Shown here piece after piece: positions 40,990 through 52,499 of a stretch of 64,000 bases of DNA. Each line of letters begins with the position of its first letter. Positions within the stretch are counted from its first letter, which is position 1. The translations under genes were made by a program, and so were the position numbers. Origin of the DNA: Chondrus crispus. Lineage: Eukaryota > Rhodophyta > Florideophyceae > Gigartinales > Gigartinaceae. The notes under the pieces were generated by a model. The model was not told where the DNA came from. It did not search any database and was given only the letters and a program-made list of their open reading frames with translations. The stretch is taken from positions 106,285 to 170,284 of the forward strand of contig NW_005179057.1 in the NCBI RefSeq assembly GCF_000350225.1. The letters run 5' to 3'.

Positions 40990-41857
40990 TAAAAGCTGAT
41001 TCTGCGAACTGTTGTCGTATTTGAGGAAGCGGTTTCGAGATACAGGAGATTACAGGTCATCTTTTTGGACCCATAGAGGTGCCAGTGACGTATAAACGTT
41101 AAAAAAAGTAAATTTTGGGGTGTTCAACTTTGCCATGCGCTGTTCAAAAAATAGGTACCTCCTCTTGTAGGGCCCGCACCACCAATCGCGGCCGGCGGCC
41201 CCGATTGGCCGTTTCTCGCGAGAGTCCCGCGCAAGAGACGCGCCTGGTACACGTCAGACGCGTTGTACTCGTAAGAGGCGACCCGCTCCGAGCGGGAAGA
41301 GGGCCCGCGCTCTTCGTGCCGGCGTTGCTGCCGTGGGCTGTGCGGGCTGTGCGGTGCGCCGGCCGCGCCACGCGTCGCAAGAGACGGGCCGCGGCAAGTA
41401 CCGCGGGGGTTTACTCGCGCCGATGCATGCCGCATGCGTACCGAATACTGTACGTGCTGTTGTGGACCGTGCGGCCATGTTTGGACTTGGGAGAAGAGTT
41501 TTGCAGGAGTGGCAAGTTGAAGGCATCCTCGTGATCTTGCCAGCGTACCGTACTCTTGTTTACCAAGTTACGCGATCAGGGCGGCTCGTGCAGTTGGGCT
41601 CAAGCCCATTCAATCTACTTGTTGTATGTCGCGTATCTCTCGATTTCATTCCCGGAAGTGCGTCGGAATTTGGAAGAGAGGACACTTTCTCGCTTCTGCC
41701 AAATTTCGCCTACTTACACCTGTTCCACACGTGTACGGTTCTCAGTAGGTACTGTTGTAAAATCGTTGCTTGTCATACCAACAGAGAGCGTATGTTGGTA
41801 TGGCTGACTCCCTTCTGTCTACAGTAAGGCTGGTCGTGTCTGTGGTCGTTGCGATGT
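40990..41857. other. spacer with GC-rich patch, no gene recognised
   Basis: 41150-41530 is GC-rich with overlapping frames on both strands (41115-41534 plus, 41124-41435 minus), both Arg-rich without motifs. One may be a decayed coding fragment. Confidence 0.3.
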
Positions 41858-42049
41858 AACGGCCCTGAGGGCCGTTCCTAACGAAGAGTTCGCCGTGCCA
41901 GCACCCTGAAACTTGGCATGAATGTATTGGTTGAAAAAATTATTGGAAATGCTTTTACTCCCGTTCAACCAATCCATTCATGCCAAATGTCAGGGTGCTT
42001 GCGTGCTAGCACACCTAACTCTTCGTTAGGAACGGCCCTGAGGGCCGTT
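41858..42049. mobile_element. 192-bp stem-loop element with perfect 33-bp inverted ends
   Basis: AACGGCCCTGAGGGCCGTT plus CCTAACGAAGAGTT at the left is repeated exactly in inverse at 42017-42049. Further inside, GCACCCTGA...TTGGCATGAAT and ATTCATGCCAA...TCAGGGTGC extend the pairing, so nearly the whole unit can fold. The outer 19 bases are themselves palindromic. No clear target duplication. Foldback MITE or hairpin RNA source. Confidence 0.8.
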
Positions 42050-42544
42050 CAGGGCCGTCGGTCTGCTCTACCCACTGCCCGGACTCTTTTTCTTTAGACT
42101 ATCGTACTCTAGCTTCCCTATTAAGTACCTATCATTCTTCCCTCCTCTCGTCCTGGATTCCCGTTCCTCTGCGCTCTTTCTTTTTGCGTTCGCTGCCTTT
42201 TGCACTCTCTTAGAATGCCTCCATTCCCTGAGTTCTGCCTATGCGCCCCTCACTGAACGGCCACGGCGCATTGCGGCGTGCGTCAATTGTGACACGTGCA
42301 CTTCCAGTATGACCCCGTTTCATATTCATAATGTGTAAAACGTGTTCAACCTGTATCTACCAGTTCACAAATACTATGCGCCAACACGTAGGCTGGTTCA
42401 CACAACTGTACACGTACAGTAGTACGGCATCGAGCCCATCGATTTCCCACCGTCGCATCCCCCCCTCAGCTCTCAATTCCACCCTCCTCTCCGCCCCACC
42501 TCCTCCCCCCCGATCCACGTCTCCCCCTCCCCCTACTTCGCGCG
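42050..42544. other. spacer and leader of the next gene
   Basis: Pyrimidine-rich from about 42100; C-rich leader sequence from 42430. No gene seen. Confidence 0.4.
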
Positions 42545-43526
42545 ATGCCATCCCCGCGGACGCGACCGTCCCCTGCCGACGACCCGCCGCCGGCGCCGAC
42601 GCCCGCCGGCGCCGGCCCCGCCATCCTCGCTGGGGCGCCTGCTCGCCCTGGTCACGCTCTTCGGCGCCGCCCTGGTCCTGCTCATGCACAACGTTGACCA
42701 ACCGGCGGCCAACCGCGTCAAAGCCGCCGTCACGTCCGCGCAGTCTGCCGCCGCCCCGCCCATGCCCTTCGCGGATTCCACGGCCAACCTCCCCGCGGGC
42801 CACCGCCTCGCCGTGTGCACCGCGGGCCACGTCGCCACCCTCAAGTCCGTGTACCGCCAGAACCTCGACGCCGTCCGCGCCCTGGGCCCGTACGCCGCCG
42901 TCTTCTACCACCTCGACCTCTACGGCGACTACTTCCGCGAGGGCACGGACCGCAACTACCGGAAGGAGCACGAGATCGGCGAGCTGCAACACGTCTTCGA
43001 CGCCGCCCGCGCCGCCGCAGTCTCCACCTACTCCGCGGCCGACGTCCACCTCCCCGCGCAGTCTGCGTGCCACAGGAAGCCCAGCGCGACCCGTGCGCAC
43101 TACTCGCATAAATTTATGCGGTTCTACGCCGCCGTAGGCTGCTACAGCATGATCAAGCGCGTAGAGGTCGACGCCGGCGAGCAGTTCAAGTGGATTCTGC
43201 ACCTGCAGCCCAACCCCACCGTCACCTTGCACCAATCCATTTCACAGTGCATCTCCTCCATCGTCACCGCGCACCTCCCCCACGATCCACAGTTACGCAC
43301 AAATGCTATCAACCCGCCGCGACCGCAATATCGCACACACCGCTGTTCAATCCTGAAACCCGCCCACGTTTGTAGATTGTTTTTCATATGCCGCACTTAT
43401 CTCTCTCGTGGACCTGACTTCATGGCCATCACAGCAGGTTACCGTTCCTCGTACAGTATACGTGTATTGCAGGCCTCAAGGGCTAACGACCCAACTGCAG
43501 TCCACGCGGCGCATCGACAACAATAG
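42545..43526 (+). pseudogene. glycosyltransferase-like type II membrane protein, frame broken
   Basis: ATG 42545 (MPSPRTRPSPADDPPP) opens a Pro-rich cytosolic tail. A one-base shift in the GC-rich run near 42610-42640 is needed to enter the frame with a membrane anchor (LGRLLALVTLFGAALVLLM, 42640-42686). The luminal part reads GHRLAVCTAGHV, NLDAVRALGPYAAVFYHLDLYGD, EIGELQHVFDAA, HKFMRFYAAVGCYSMIKRVE and FKWILHLQPN. The pattern (donor-fold start, then a Trp-Ile-Leu-His-Leu strand before a DXD-like site) recalls Golgi glycosyltransferases of algal cell-wall synthesis. After 43230 the frame loses this character although it stays open to 43526. The family is a tentative reading. Confidence 0.45.
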
Positions 43527-43788
43527 TAATCATGTGCCATCGGTGCTTTTATTACATTTGAAGGTTTGTGTGATAGAATGAAGCTCTCGGCAGACCTAAA
43601 ATATCCTTCAATGCCGTTTATATTAGGAGAAAACTGGAAGGCCATGCTTCCTGTCCAGGTCTCCCGACTATGTAGATGCTCTCCGCGATACATGTCTGCC
43701 TGCAGAAAGAATTCTTTGGCGTTTAGAAAGATTACTCCTTCGGTCTACGTCGCTAAAGCAGCGGGCCATCAAAAGAATTTTGAAAGTC

Positions 43789-44526
43789 CTAGCATTTCAG
43801 TTCACATATACAACGGTAGTGATTGGGAGGACAAATAACACGAACGCATCTGCAAAAATCGAAAGGTTGTCTGCAGTCGGATGGCTTCTTGTGTACTATC
43901 CATTCGTCTAATACGAAATTTCGAGTCATACTTGATTGCGACCTGAATCGCATACTTCCAGGTGTAGCTCGATGTGCGATATCTTGAGAGCCCTTTTCAG
44001 CTGCAGTCGCTTCTCTGAACATACTGATGTGCTCTAAATCATCGAGCAAAAATACCTCCCTTTTATCAGAACATGACGTAAGTGCAGCCGCACCATCGTC
44101 CGTGCTTGCAGGAGGGTCGCCGGGCGCTGAGTCTACGGGTTCGGGTGTAGGTGCGCTTTCCCCTGTTCTTGCTCGAATGGGGATTGAACAGCCCGTGAAA
44201 ACGACCCCACTTTCACTCTTCGTCAGATCTGAACTCTGCAATGACGATGCACATTGAAACACAAGTCGGTCCAGTGATCCAGTGTGCCTTACCACGCCGT
44301 AGCTACTTTTCGTGCTTAGAGGAACACCAGAAACGAACGTGACAAGAAAAGCAAGGTACGAACTCAAAGCTAACCCAGCAAACATGGAGAAAAAATTGCG
44401 ATGTTCTGCGGGGGCAAAGGCATACAGGCACCGTTTGGTTTCAATATGTAGACCTTTTTCGGTTCTGGTAGTGCAGAGGAAAATGAAAATTTTATGCCAG
44501 AGTCGTTTTCGCTTTATTCCGGACAA
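43789..44526 (-). CDS. hypothetical single-pass membrane protein
   Basis: 245-codon minus-strand frame. A basic N-terminus (SGIKRKRLWHK) is followed by an apolar segment (MFAGLALSSYLAFLVTFVSGV, about residues 48-68) and a Ser/Pro-rich region (about 115-150). There is no GC bias at third positions, unlike the host genes. Its C-terminus (FDFCRCVRVICPPNHYRC) is Cys-rich. Could be a signal-anchored protein or a chance frame. Confidence 0.3.
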   Translation of the reverse strand: MSGIKRKRLWHKIFIFLCTTRTEKGLHIETKRCLYAFAPAEHRNFFSMFAGLALSSYLAFLVTFVSGVPLSTKSSYGVVRHTGSLDRLVFQCASSLQSSDLTKSESGVVFTGCSIPIRARTGESAPTPEPVDSAPGDPPASTDDGAAALTSCSDKREVFLLDDLEHISMFREATAAEKGSQDIAHRATPGSMRFRSQSSMTRNFVLDEWIVHKKPSDCRQPFDFCRCVRVICPPNHYRCICELKC

Positions 44527-45519
44527 AGGTTATTATTTATATAAAACAAATGCGTCCATAGAAGATCCACGTATGCTCAACAATGAAAGAATTTGCACGT
44601 CCAGAAGCTGTTCAAAGTGTGAAAGGAGAGGAGACCGGTCATCCACGTATTGACACAGAAAGCTACATGCTCGTGCAATCTTATGTGAATTATTTTGCCT
44701 TGGTGCCAAAATTTGTGACGGTGCTTCACCGAAGCAGTACTGTACAAACAAAATACAGCACCAGATGGATAACTTGTCTATTCAATGACAATGACTACAG
44801 CGCGCATATGTCATCCTCGCCCCTTCAACAGCACGCATATTTTGGAAGTCCAGTGCTGTTGCTGGCGTTATACATGTCTCGATGCTATGTTGCGATTATA
44901 ATGAGGAGGCTTTACGGGCAAGCCCGTTTACAGGTGTGAGATGATACCCGTATTGCGCATTTAGATTTTAACTCGCACGGTGCGTTTTTGCGACGGATGA
45001 AGTCAGTTGGGAATCCCAATTACAGTCTAGTTGAGATGCATCCCAAGTTGGGAATCTCCAAAACTCGTATTGTGCATACAGTGAATCCTCACTAACTGCA
45101 TATGAAAAGTGGAGGGTTTTCGTACGCAGTTGGCGAACATATGCACTTGTCGAAGTGTCCAAACGCCTCATTTTTATTCAAAAAATCAGATATCCGGGTC
45201 CGATGGCGGTGATAAAGCACCGATGGCGGTGGCGAGGCACTGCATATCTGTTGTCATAAGTTTTTACCTGTTTCATAGTAAGCCTTTGTATGAGGGTTCG
45301 ATATGATTAAGGATCACTTTCTTGATGCAGTTATGCGGTATGCAGTTCAATATCATATACAGGCTGGAATCGCTGCTCCGCCGCCGATAGCTGACGAACG
45401 CATGCAGTAATCGAGAATATGCAGAAACCGAGCGTGCAGTTAGCGAGGATCCGCCGTATATCTTTCTTGTACGCACACCTCCTCTCAAAAAATAGCCACA
45501 TTCTCGGAATGGTGTCAAT
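44527..45519. other. spacer, no gene recognised
   Basis: Only short frames without motifs. A near-repeat GTTGGGAATCCCAA / AGTTGGGAATCTCC occurs at 45006-45060. Confidence 0.35.
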
Positions 45520-46795
45520 CCCTGTGTTCCATTTTTGTGACGGCTATTTTTTGCCCCAGTCGGGTTATTTTCCTCCTGCTTCAGTCTTGTTGAGCGCTAC
45601 GTCCCGAGAGTAGGTTCGTTGAACGCAGAATTGTGTTGTCGTTAAGAAGATATACGTTTTGTCTCCAGGAGACCCGTACTTTTCGAGTAGCGTCCTCCCG
45701 AAAAGTGTGGGGTGGTCCTATTTTGTGATCGGGGCATAAACTTCATAAAATGCACACAAACGTCTCAAAGTTCTCACAAGTTTTGTGAATCTCGCTTTGT
45801 TTTTGTGAATCTCACTTTATTTTTGTGACGTCAACATCTCGAAGTGCTCTTTTGTTGACTGTTTTGTGATTCACACACAAATTGTTTTGTGACTCACACC
45901 ATTGTCTCACAATCATCTCCAACGTCAACAATCCATCACAAACCTATCTAAAATGCATAGCTGATAGCCTTGTTCTACAGACACTTTACGGCCTTCACTC
46001 TCGGGCTTGTGAAGCCTGCCTTATTCGTCGAGGAGTGCGTCGCTCAGAGTCGAACACCCTCTCATGGACAGGAGAGGGCCCATGTCGCTTCAGTGTAGGG
46101 CGAGAATGCCAGACCGTCCGGCAGCTGCAGCAGATAGCTTGCCTACATGTAGAACACCACTGCACCTGACGCGAGCCCTTTCTAAGTGTCTTGGGTCGCC
46201 CGTCTTTTGTCCCTCTTTTGACCCAACTACATAATACGCAGTAGGTTTGGGTCCCACTGACCTACTCGTGCAGTAAATTCCGGTTCAACCTACGCAGATG
46301 CGAACATGAAGGGAAGGGGAAGTGTCTCTGGAAACTAGCCGTACAGGGCTGGAAAGGGAGTTTTTTTGTGTGACGTTGTTCAGTTTGTTCGCCTTTTGAG
46401 ATGAAGAGCCTTTTATATGTGATCTTTGTGATGCCCTCACACAACTTACACAAAGCCATCACAAAATGCACACTCCCATCACAAAATGCACACTGTCAGT
46501 GTGAGAGTTTTGATTTCAAGGTTGACGTTTGAGAGATTTGAGATGCGTCTCACAAAACCATCACAAAAGATTCACGAAAATGTGTGATGTTTGAGAAGAT
46601 TTTTATGATCATCACAAAACGTTCTCAAAAAGTGCTACAATTCAACAAATATTCACAAATCATGTGTGACGAATGAGAAGATGGAGTGAGACGAATGAGA
46701 TGACGGCGGCGAAAAGAGCAAAACTCTCACAAATCGTCACACACTTCGTCTCACTTTTTGTGACGCCCTAAATCGTCACAAACCGGAGCACAGGG
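45520..46795 (-). mobile_element. piggyBac-like transposon, internally deleted derivative
   Basis: Same ends as the element at 47298-52499 (CCCTGTG...CACAGGG) in opposite orientation. Reading the minus strand, the 5' 480 bp joins the last 790 bp directly: TTCGCATCTGC runs into GTAGGTTGAACC, so the region equivalent to 47779-51711 is gone. It keeps the C-terminal cysteine-rich coding segment and dense TTGTGA/TCACAA subterminal motifs. Flanks (AAT left, CTAT right) show no duplication. Confidence 0.85.
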
Positions 46796-47297
46796 CTATC
46801 CGACCAACGTCCTCATCAGATGTCTCTTTTTAGCATATATATTTTCCAGAGTTGCGCATTCCCGACACGAAGGAGAAGGATATCATTGCTACCGTAAATA
46901 GCTTTTGCGTTAGAAACGCAAGAGATTGGTGAGGACTACGGTACAGGTTTTTCAGGTTCGTTTTTAGAAACGACTGGAAAAGAAGCCTTTTTTGCTCATT
47001 TTGAAACGCTGTATGTACCATAGCTTCGAAACAAAAACAAAGAATCAGAATAAGAATAAGAATCGGGTATTTTACATGCAAAATAGTTCCAGTCTTCCAA
47101 TGAATTCGAAACAGCTACCTCAGTTTTCTATATGATATAATTGCCGAGGACAAGTACGCAAGAAAACAGGGCCCATAAACACTTTCCAAATATGCATTTC
47201 AATAAGGTTGTCCGTAAAATCACGAAAACGCGTGTTTTGGCGGCGTGTTTGCTCGGATTTTCTAAACGCAAAATTTTCAGACAACGCGTTGCCATAA
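46796..47297. other. spacer between inverted piggyBac-like elements
   Basis: About 500 bp, AT-rich, no gene. It ends in ATAA, the left target duplicate of the full element. Confidence 0.5.
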
Positions 47298-50200
47298 CCC
47301 TGTGCTCCGGTTTGTGACGATTTAGGGCGTCACAAAAAGTGAGACGATTTGTGTGACGATTTGTGAGAGTTTTGCTCTTTTCGACGCCGTCGTCTCATTC
47401 GTCTCACTCCATCGTCTCAATCGTCACACATGGTTTGTGAATATTTGTTGAGTTGTAGCACTTTTTGTGAACGTTTTGTGATCATCACAAAAATCGTCTC
47501 AAACATCACACATTTTTTGTGAATCTTTTGTGATGATTTTGTGAGACGCATCTCAAAACTCTCAAACGTCAACCTTAAAATCAAAACTCTCACACTGACA
47601 GTGTGAATTTTGTGATGGTTTTGTGTGAGTTGTGTGAGGGCATCACAAAGATCACATATAAAAGGCTCTCCATCTCAAACGGCAAACAAACTGAACAACG
47701 TCACACAAAAAATCTCCCTTTCCAGCCATCTACGGCTAGTTTCCAGAGACACTTCCCCTTCCCTTCATGTTCGCAACTGCCACACTAAGCACCATATTTC
47801 AGAGGACATTGCGGGTAAGCTGATGGCTGAAAGGTTCCAACCCCCCGGAGATAACGCCTCCAATCAGCTGGTATCCGGTGATGACAGCTACAATGCTTCC
47901 CCTCTTGCTGAACCCCCAAAAAGTGGCAAATTTAATAGTACGCCTCTGAGAGAGGGGTTGGGATCTAGAGCTGAGTATGCCGAACGTCAGCCTATATCAG
48001 AGCAAGATTATGATCCCACGCTTCCGTTGACACAGACTGAGCTCCGCAACAACCCACCACCAGCTACCCTTTCTTCCCTTCAGACGTCCCCAGACTTCTT
48101 TTACGAAGAAGAATTCTCCCCACCCCCTGTCAGAAATACAGCTCCATCGAACCAGCTCAACAGCGGTGTTGCTATTCATTCCTCGTCTTTCGGCTTACAG
48201 ACGAACAGCCCTTTGAACGCTGAAGTTGAACAGTTGTTGGAGGAGGCAGACTCTCTGGACGACAGTGACGAACCCTTTTCACAGGAGTTGCAATTGTCAT
48301 ATTCATCTACTTCGTCTTGCGAGGTTCAAGCTGTAGGAGAAGTTGACACTGAAGTCACAGAGACCGAGGTGCGATCTTTGCACCCTGGTTCATACCTGAC
48401 GTCCCAGATGCAGCAGACGGACACAGGTGCTGCCCTTAGCGAAGACCTCTATAGCAGGCTTTACTATGACTTTGACGACGAAAGATATTTCAGGGAGCAC
48501 TGGGAGGACATCGAAACGACACAGGCAAGAGATTTGTTTACACCCTTCTCTGCTGAAGAGTTGGAGGAGCGCGCACGTGCGCAGAGAAGTGGTGGCCTAG
48601 AAGGATGGAACTATGACAGTCCTTTCGCTGATGTTTCTGTCCAGATAGATAACGTGAATAACAGTCTGGAGCGTCGTTTCCTCGAAGAGGCCAATACTGC
48701 ACTGGAACGAGTTATTAGCGATATAACAAGTAGAGTCGGTACGACTGAGGACGAATGTGATGCCAGGCAGTTACTTACTCCTCTAGCCTGCTTACGCACG
48801 TTTGTTACGGAGTGTTTGCTAGAGAAGCTACGATACGTAGCGAACCGTGTGTTGCACCAGAGAAGAAAAGCAGGGACCACGAAGAAGGAGATACTGGGTA
48901 TGCTTATTCTGCACATCCTCTGTGCTTCATATAATGAGTCCCCTCGAACTGTGTGCGACCCTTTGGAAAGTGGCCACTTCTTTCAAATGGGATTGTCGGC
49001 TGACAGATATCATGACCTCTGGAGTGCTCTTGGGGGTTCTAAAGACCCCCGCGCAGCGCATGACTACTCGAGCACGGGCTGGTCCCGCTCAGCTAATAGA
49101 GCAACTACTCTAATTACAGAGCTTGAAGCTGAAACTGCGGCCATAAATCGGGACCTGCTTTATGTTCCAAAGGCAACTGTCTTCTCTTTAGATGATGACC
49201 ACTTGCGTATGGCATCTCGTTCAGTTGTTGAACTGACCTATTTACAACAACACAATAATCCTAAGAAGGGTCTAGGGCCGGTGGGGAACGCACTTTGTTC
49301 AGCACTTAACCCTTTTTTGTCGCATGTCATTTCACACGCACGGGCGAAAAGCTCCTTCACACATGGGAGAGGTTGGTGCAAATGGTGCAAGGGGCGTCCA
49401 CAACCGGTGCCCTGCGTCCTATGCCACATGCCATTTTTGCTGCCGACCGCGGCTATAATTCTAAGGAAACTATCGCATTCCTGTCGGACAAACTGGGGGC
49501 GAGCCTCCTCGGTACGCACAAACGTGATTTGTGGTACCCGTTTGTGTTCGGAGATGGCCCTATATCAGTCCGACACCGTGGGATGGACGTGTCTGAAAGA
49601 GGGTGCCGTGCCGTGTACACGGCTAAGCTGAAGGTCCGCGGGGGTTGCGCTTCTCACGTTCGACAGGCGGAGGCCTTTGTCTACCGAGAGAGTTGCTCCG
49701 GTAGAATTGCGGCTCTTGTCCACAACAACGCCTCTCTCTTCCCCTCGAGGTCTTTCACAGTGGTCCTACGTGACGCCTTTCGCACGGAGGGTGCGTTAAA
49801 GAAGCTTGAGGAGTCCTTAATAACCTTTGACAACGGGCGCATCTGCGCTGCCCGGAGTACAAGGGCCACCGCGGCCCAATCGGACCGAGTCAATAACGGC
49901 AGAAGTAAGGTTGAACACCTGCTGAATAGAGTTCTCATGCTCACATATTACCAATCAGAGGACCCTATCTGGTTCCTCCTTCGCGCTTTTCGATTCACAT
50001 CTCGCACTGCGCATGGGTTTAAAGCTGCGGTAGCCAGAGACTACGAGGCATTACTAGGGGGCCTGTCATGGAAGCTTAGGGGAAGAGTGCTTAGTCACGG
50101 AGCTCAGCCACTGTCTCAAGACCATATTGTGATCCGTGAGCATCTCCGGTCTAAGTGGGACCAAGTCATAATGACCCTTGGCATGACGATGGCACATCAG

Positions 50201-52499
50201 CCTCGCCCATCTTCACGGACGACAGTTGCTGAGCGGCTGGTAAACAGCTCCGCAAGCAGAATCTCAGCTACGACAAAGGCTGAGCTGCTGAACTGTCTGT
50301 CCGTATTCGGCCGAGCAATAGACACCCGGGTGAACAAGCCCGAAGTTGTCGCAGCTGTAATGCAGCTGAGGGCCGACATCAGCAATGGGGCCGTTTCAAC
50401 AGAAGGGGGCACGGATCCAGATATATATAGTGCCGAGGAACTGGCGGAACAGGCAGCCAGCAGAGTCTGTGATGCATTTAGGGAAGCCTCACTAACCGCA
50501 TGGGTCATGAAACCCCTCGTTCCAAGCTCAGGGATGAAGGAGGGGTCTCGCAACGAGGTGGAGATTATTCGGGCTCTACCAAAGTTCTTTTCAGAACAGA
50601 AAGGTGCCTATAGGAGGGGTCTGTGCTCTTCTACGTATAACTGGGACGAACAGTACCAATTCAACGTGACGCACATTAGAACCGCTGGTCTCATTGAGAG
50701 CACAAGCTGTGCCATGCTCGCTGATAGCCCCGATGCTCTTCTTTCAGCTACGGATGGAGAGCAGCTGGATACTGCGTACGCGGTCGAAATTAAGACCATG
50801 ACTGCAGTAAGAACCATAGAAACAGCATCCCTCCTCCGTAGTAAATACGGAGCTGTTGTGGTCCTGGAGAACGTGGGAACTGACGAAAGGAGCTCTGAGT
50901 TGTTCCGGGAGCTCGTACCATCGACACAGTACAGATCCCAGGTCCTCCATCACTGTGCAACACTGGGCATTAATAATGTCATCTTTGTCATTGGCACAGG
51001 GGGTTCTATTGTGGAAGGTAGCATACTATATGCTTGTGTCATCGAATTCTCGGAGTCTTTACGCCACAGCTACACCTATTGTCTGGACTGCGTCCGAATC
51101 TCAACTTTTGAGTGGATTGGAATGGATGGAACAAATGTTCCTAAAGAATACGACACAATGTTGAAGAGCAGTCATGCCTCTGACATTTACAGTTTTGTAT
51201 CCTACTACAACCTGAGCAAGGCCATTAGAAGAGAGGTTATTCAAAGGGGCTCCCCGATACCACCCTGTAGGATGATTCGTCTTACTGCGGCTGTTTTTTG
51301 GAACACTTTAAAGGGCGGAGTTGATGTCATCTCCAGATACCTTAAAACTCTAGCACGTACAAACATTAGCGAGAACCCTGTGACGTCAATTATAGCTAGA
51401 TTGCTAAGCATGCAAGTATGCAATGCTGCTGTGGTGTACAGGCTTTCAATTGCGAGGGAACGGAACTTTCTACCAGGACCTAATGAATTGGGGGCTAATT
51501 CAAATATCGGGTACGCCTCCCTGAGACACAAGGTCTCGAGCTGTGACACGTTTGGGTCGTTTGCTAGACGGTTAGCACAAGAATGGACAGAAGAAATGGG
51601 AGCGGAGGCTTTGGAGGAACGAAATGATTCTGTGGCACAAACGTCAGTGAAGCTCATGCCATACTTTAAACGGAAGGCCTCTGAGCAATATAACTTTGGT
51701 ACGCACAAGGCTCGTAGGTTGAACCGGAATTTATTGCACGAGAAGGTCAGTGGGACCCCAACCTACTGCGTACTATGTAGTTGGGTCAAAAGAGGGACAA
51801 AAGACGGGCGACCCAAGACACTTAGAAAGGGCTCACGCCAGGTGCAGTGGTGTTCTACATGTAGGCAGGCTATCTGCTGCAGCTGCTGGACGGTCTGGCA
51901 TTCTCGCCCTACACTGAAGCGACATGGGCCCTCTCCTGTCCATGAGAGGGAGTTTGACTCTGAGCGACGCACTTCTCGACGAACAAGGCAGGCCTCACAA
52001 GCCCCAGAGTGAAGGTCGTAAAATGTCTGTAGAACAAGGCCATCAGCTATGATTTTTAGATAGGTTTGTGATGGTTTGTTGATGTTGGAGATGATTGTGA
52101 GACGTTTCCCTCAGAACGGTGTGAGAGTCACAAAAAAATTGTGTGTGAATCACAAAACAGTCAACAAAAGAGCACTTCGAGATGTTGACGTCACAAAAAT
52201 AAAGTGAGATTCACAAAAACAAAGTGAGATTCACAAAACTCGTGAGAACTTTGAGACGTTTGTGTGCATTTTGTGAAGTTTATGCCCCGATCACAAAATA
52301 GGACCACCCCACACTTTTCGGGAGGACGCTACTCGAAAAGTACGGGTCTCCTGGAGACAAAACGTATATCTTCTTAACGACAACACAATTCTGCGTTCAA
52401 CGAACCTACTCTCGAGACGTAGCGCTGAACAAGACCGAAGCAGGGGGAAAATAACCCGACTGGGGCAAAAAATAGCCGTCACAAAAAACGAGCACAGGG
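47298..52499 (+). mobile_element. piggyBac-like DNA transposon (5.2 kb)
   Basis: Termini CCCTGTGCTC with CGGTTTGTGACG (left) and GTTTTTTGTGACGG (right, inverted), flanked by ATAA at 47294-47297 and 52500-52503. Both 400-bp subterminal regions are packed with TTTGTGA/TCACAAA units, likely transposase-binding sites. TATAAAAG near 47658 could drive the transposase. The encoded protein ends in a piggyBac-type cysteine-rich domain. Confidence 0.8.
47823..52012 (+). CDS. piggyBac-like transposase, one frame shift near 49360
   Basis: The start is at 47823 (MAERFQPPGDN). The first 350 residues are acidic and disordered. The core has FSLDDDHLRMA (first Asp, about 49186), then a -1 shift between AKSSF and TWERLVQMVQG. 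It continues with FAADRGYNSKETIAFLSDKL...LLGTHKRD, the piggyBac second-Asp block, and later LKGGVDVISRYLKTLA, matching the GGVD motif. The C-terminus has CVLC...WCSTCRQAICCSCWTVWH, a cysteine-rich domain like that which binds piggyBac ends. At about 1400 residues in total it is much longer than insect piggyBac (around 600). The frame shift has no obvious slippery heptamer; it may be a lesion. Confidence 0.75.

Noticed and set aside
41850..42060. Bacterial-type terminator reading of the stem-loop
   Set aside because: The context is eukaryotic and the unit is bounded by perfect inverted ends like a MITE.
45520..46795. Target-site duplication for the deleted piggyBac-like derivative
   Set aside because: Left flank AAT and right flank CTAT do not match.
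47281..47560. CRISPR-like array from repeated TTTGTGA words
   Set aside because: Units are short, irregular and in both orientations at transposon ends; no fixed repeat/spacer pattern.
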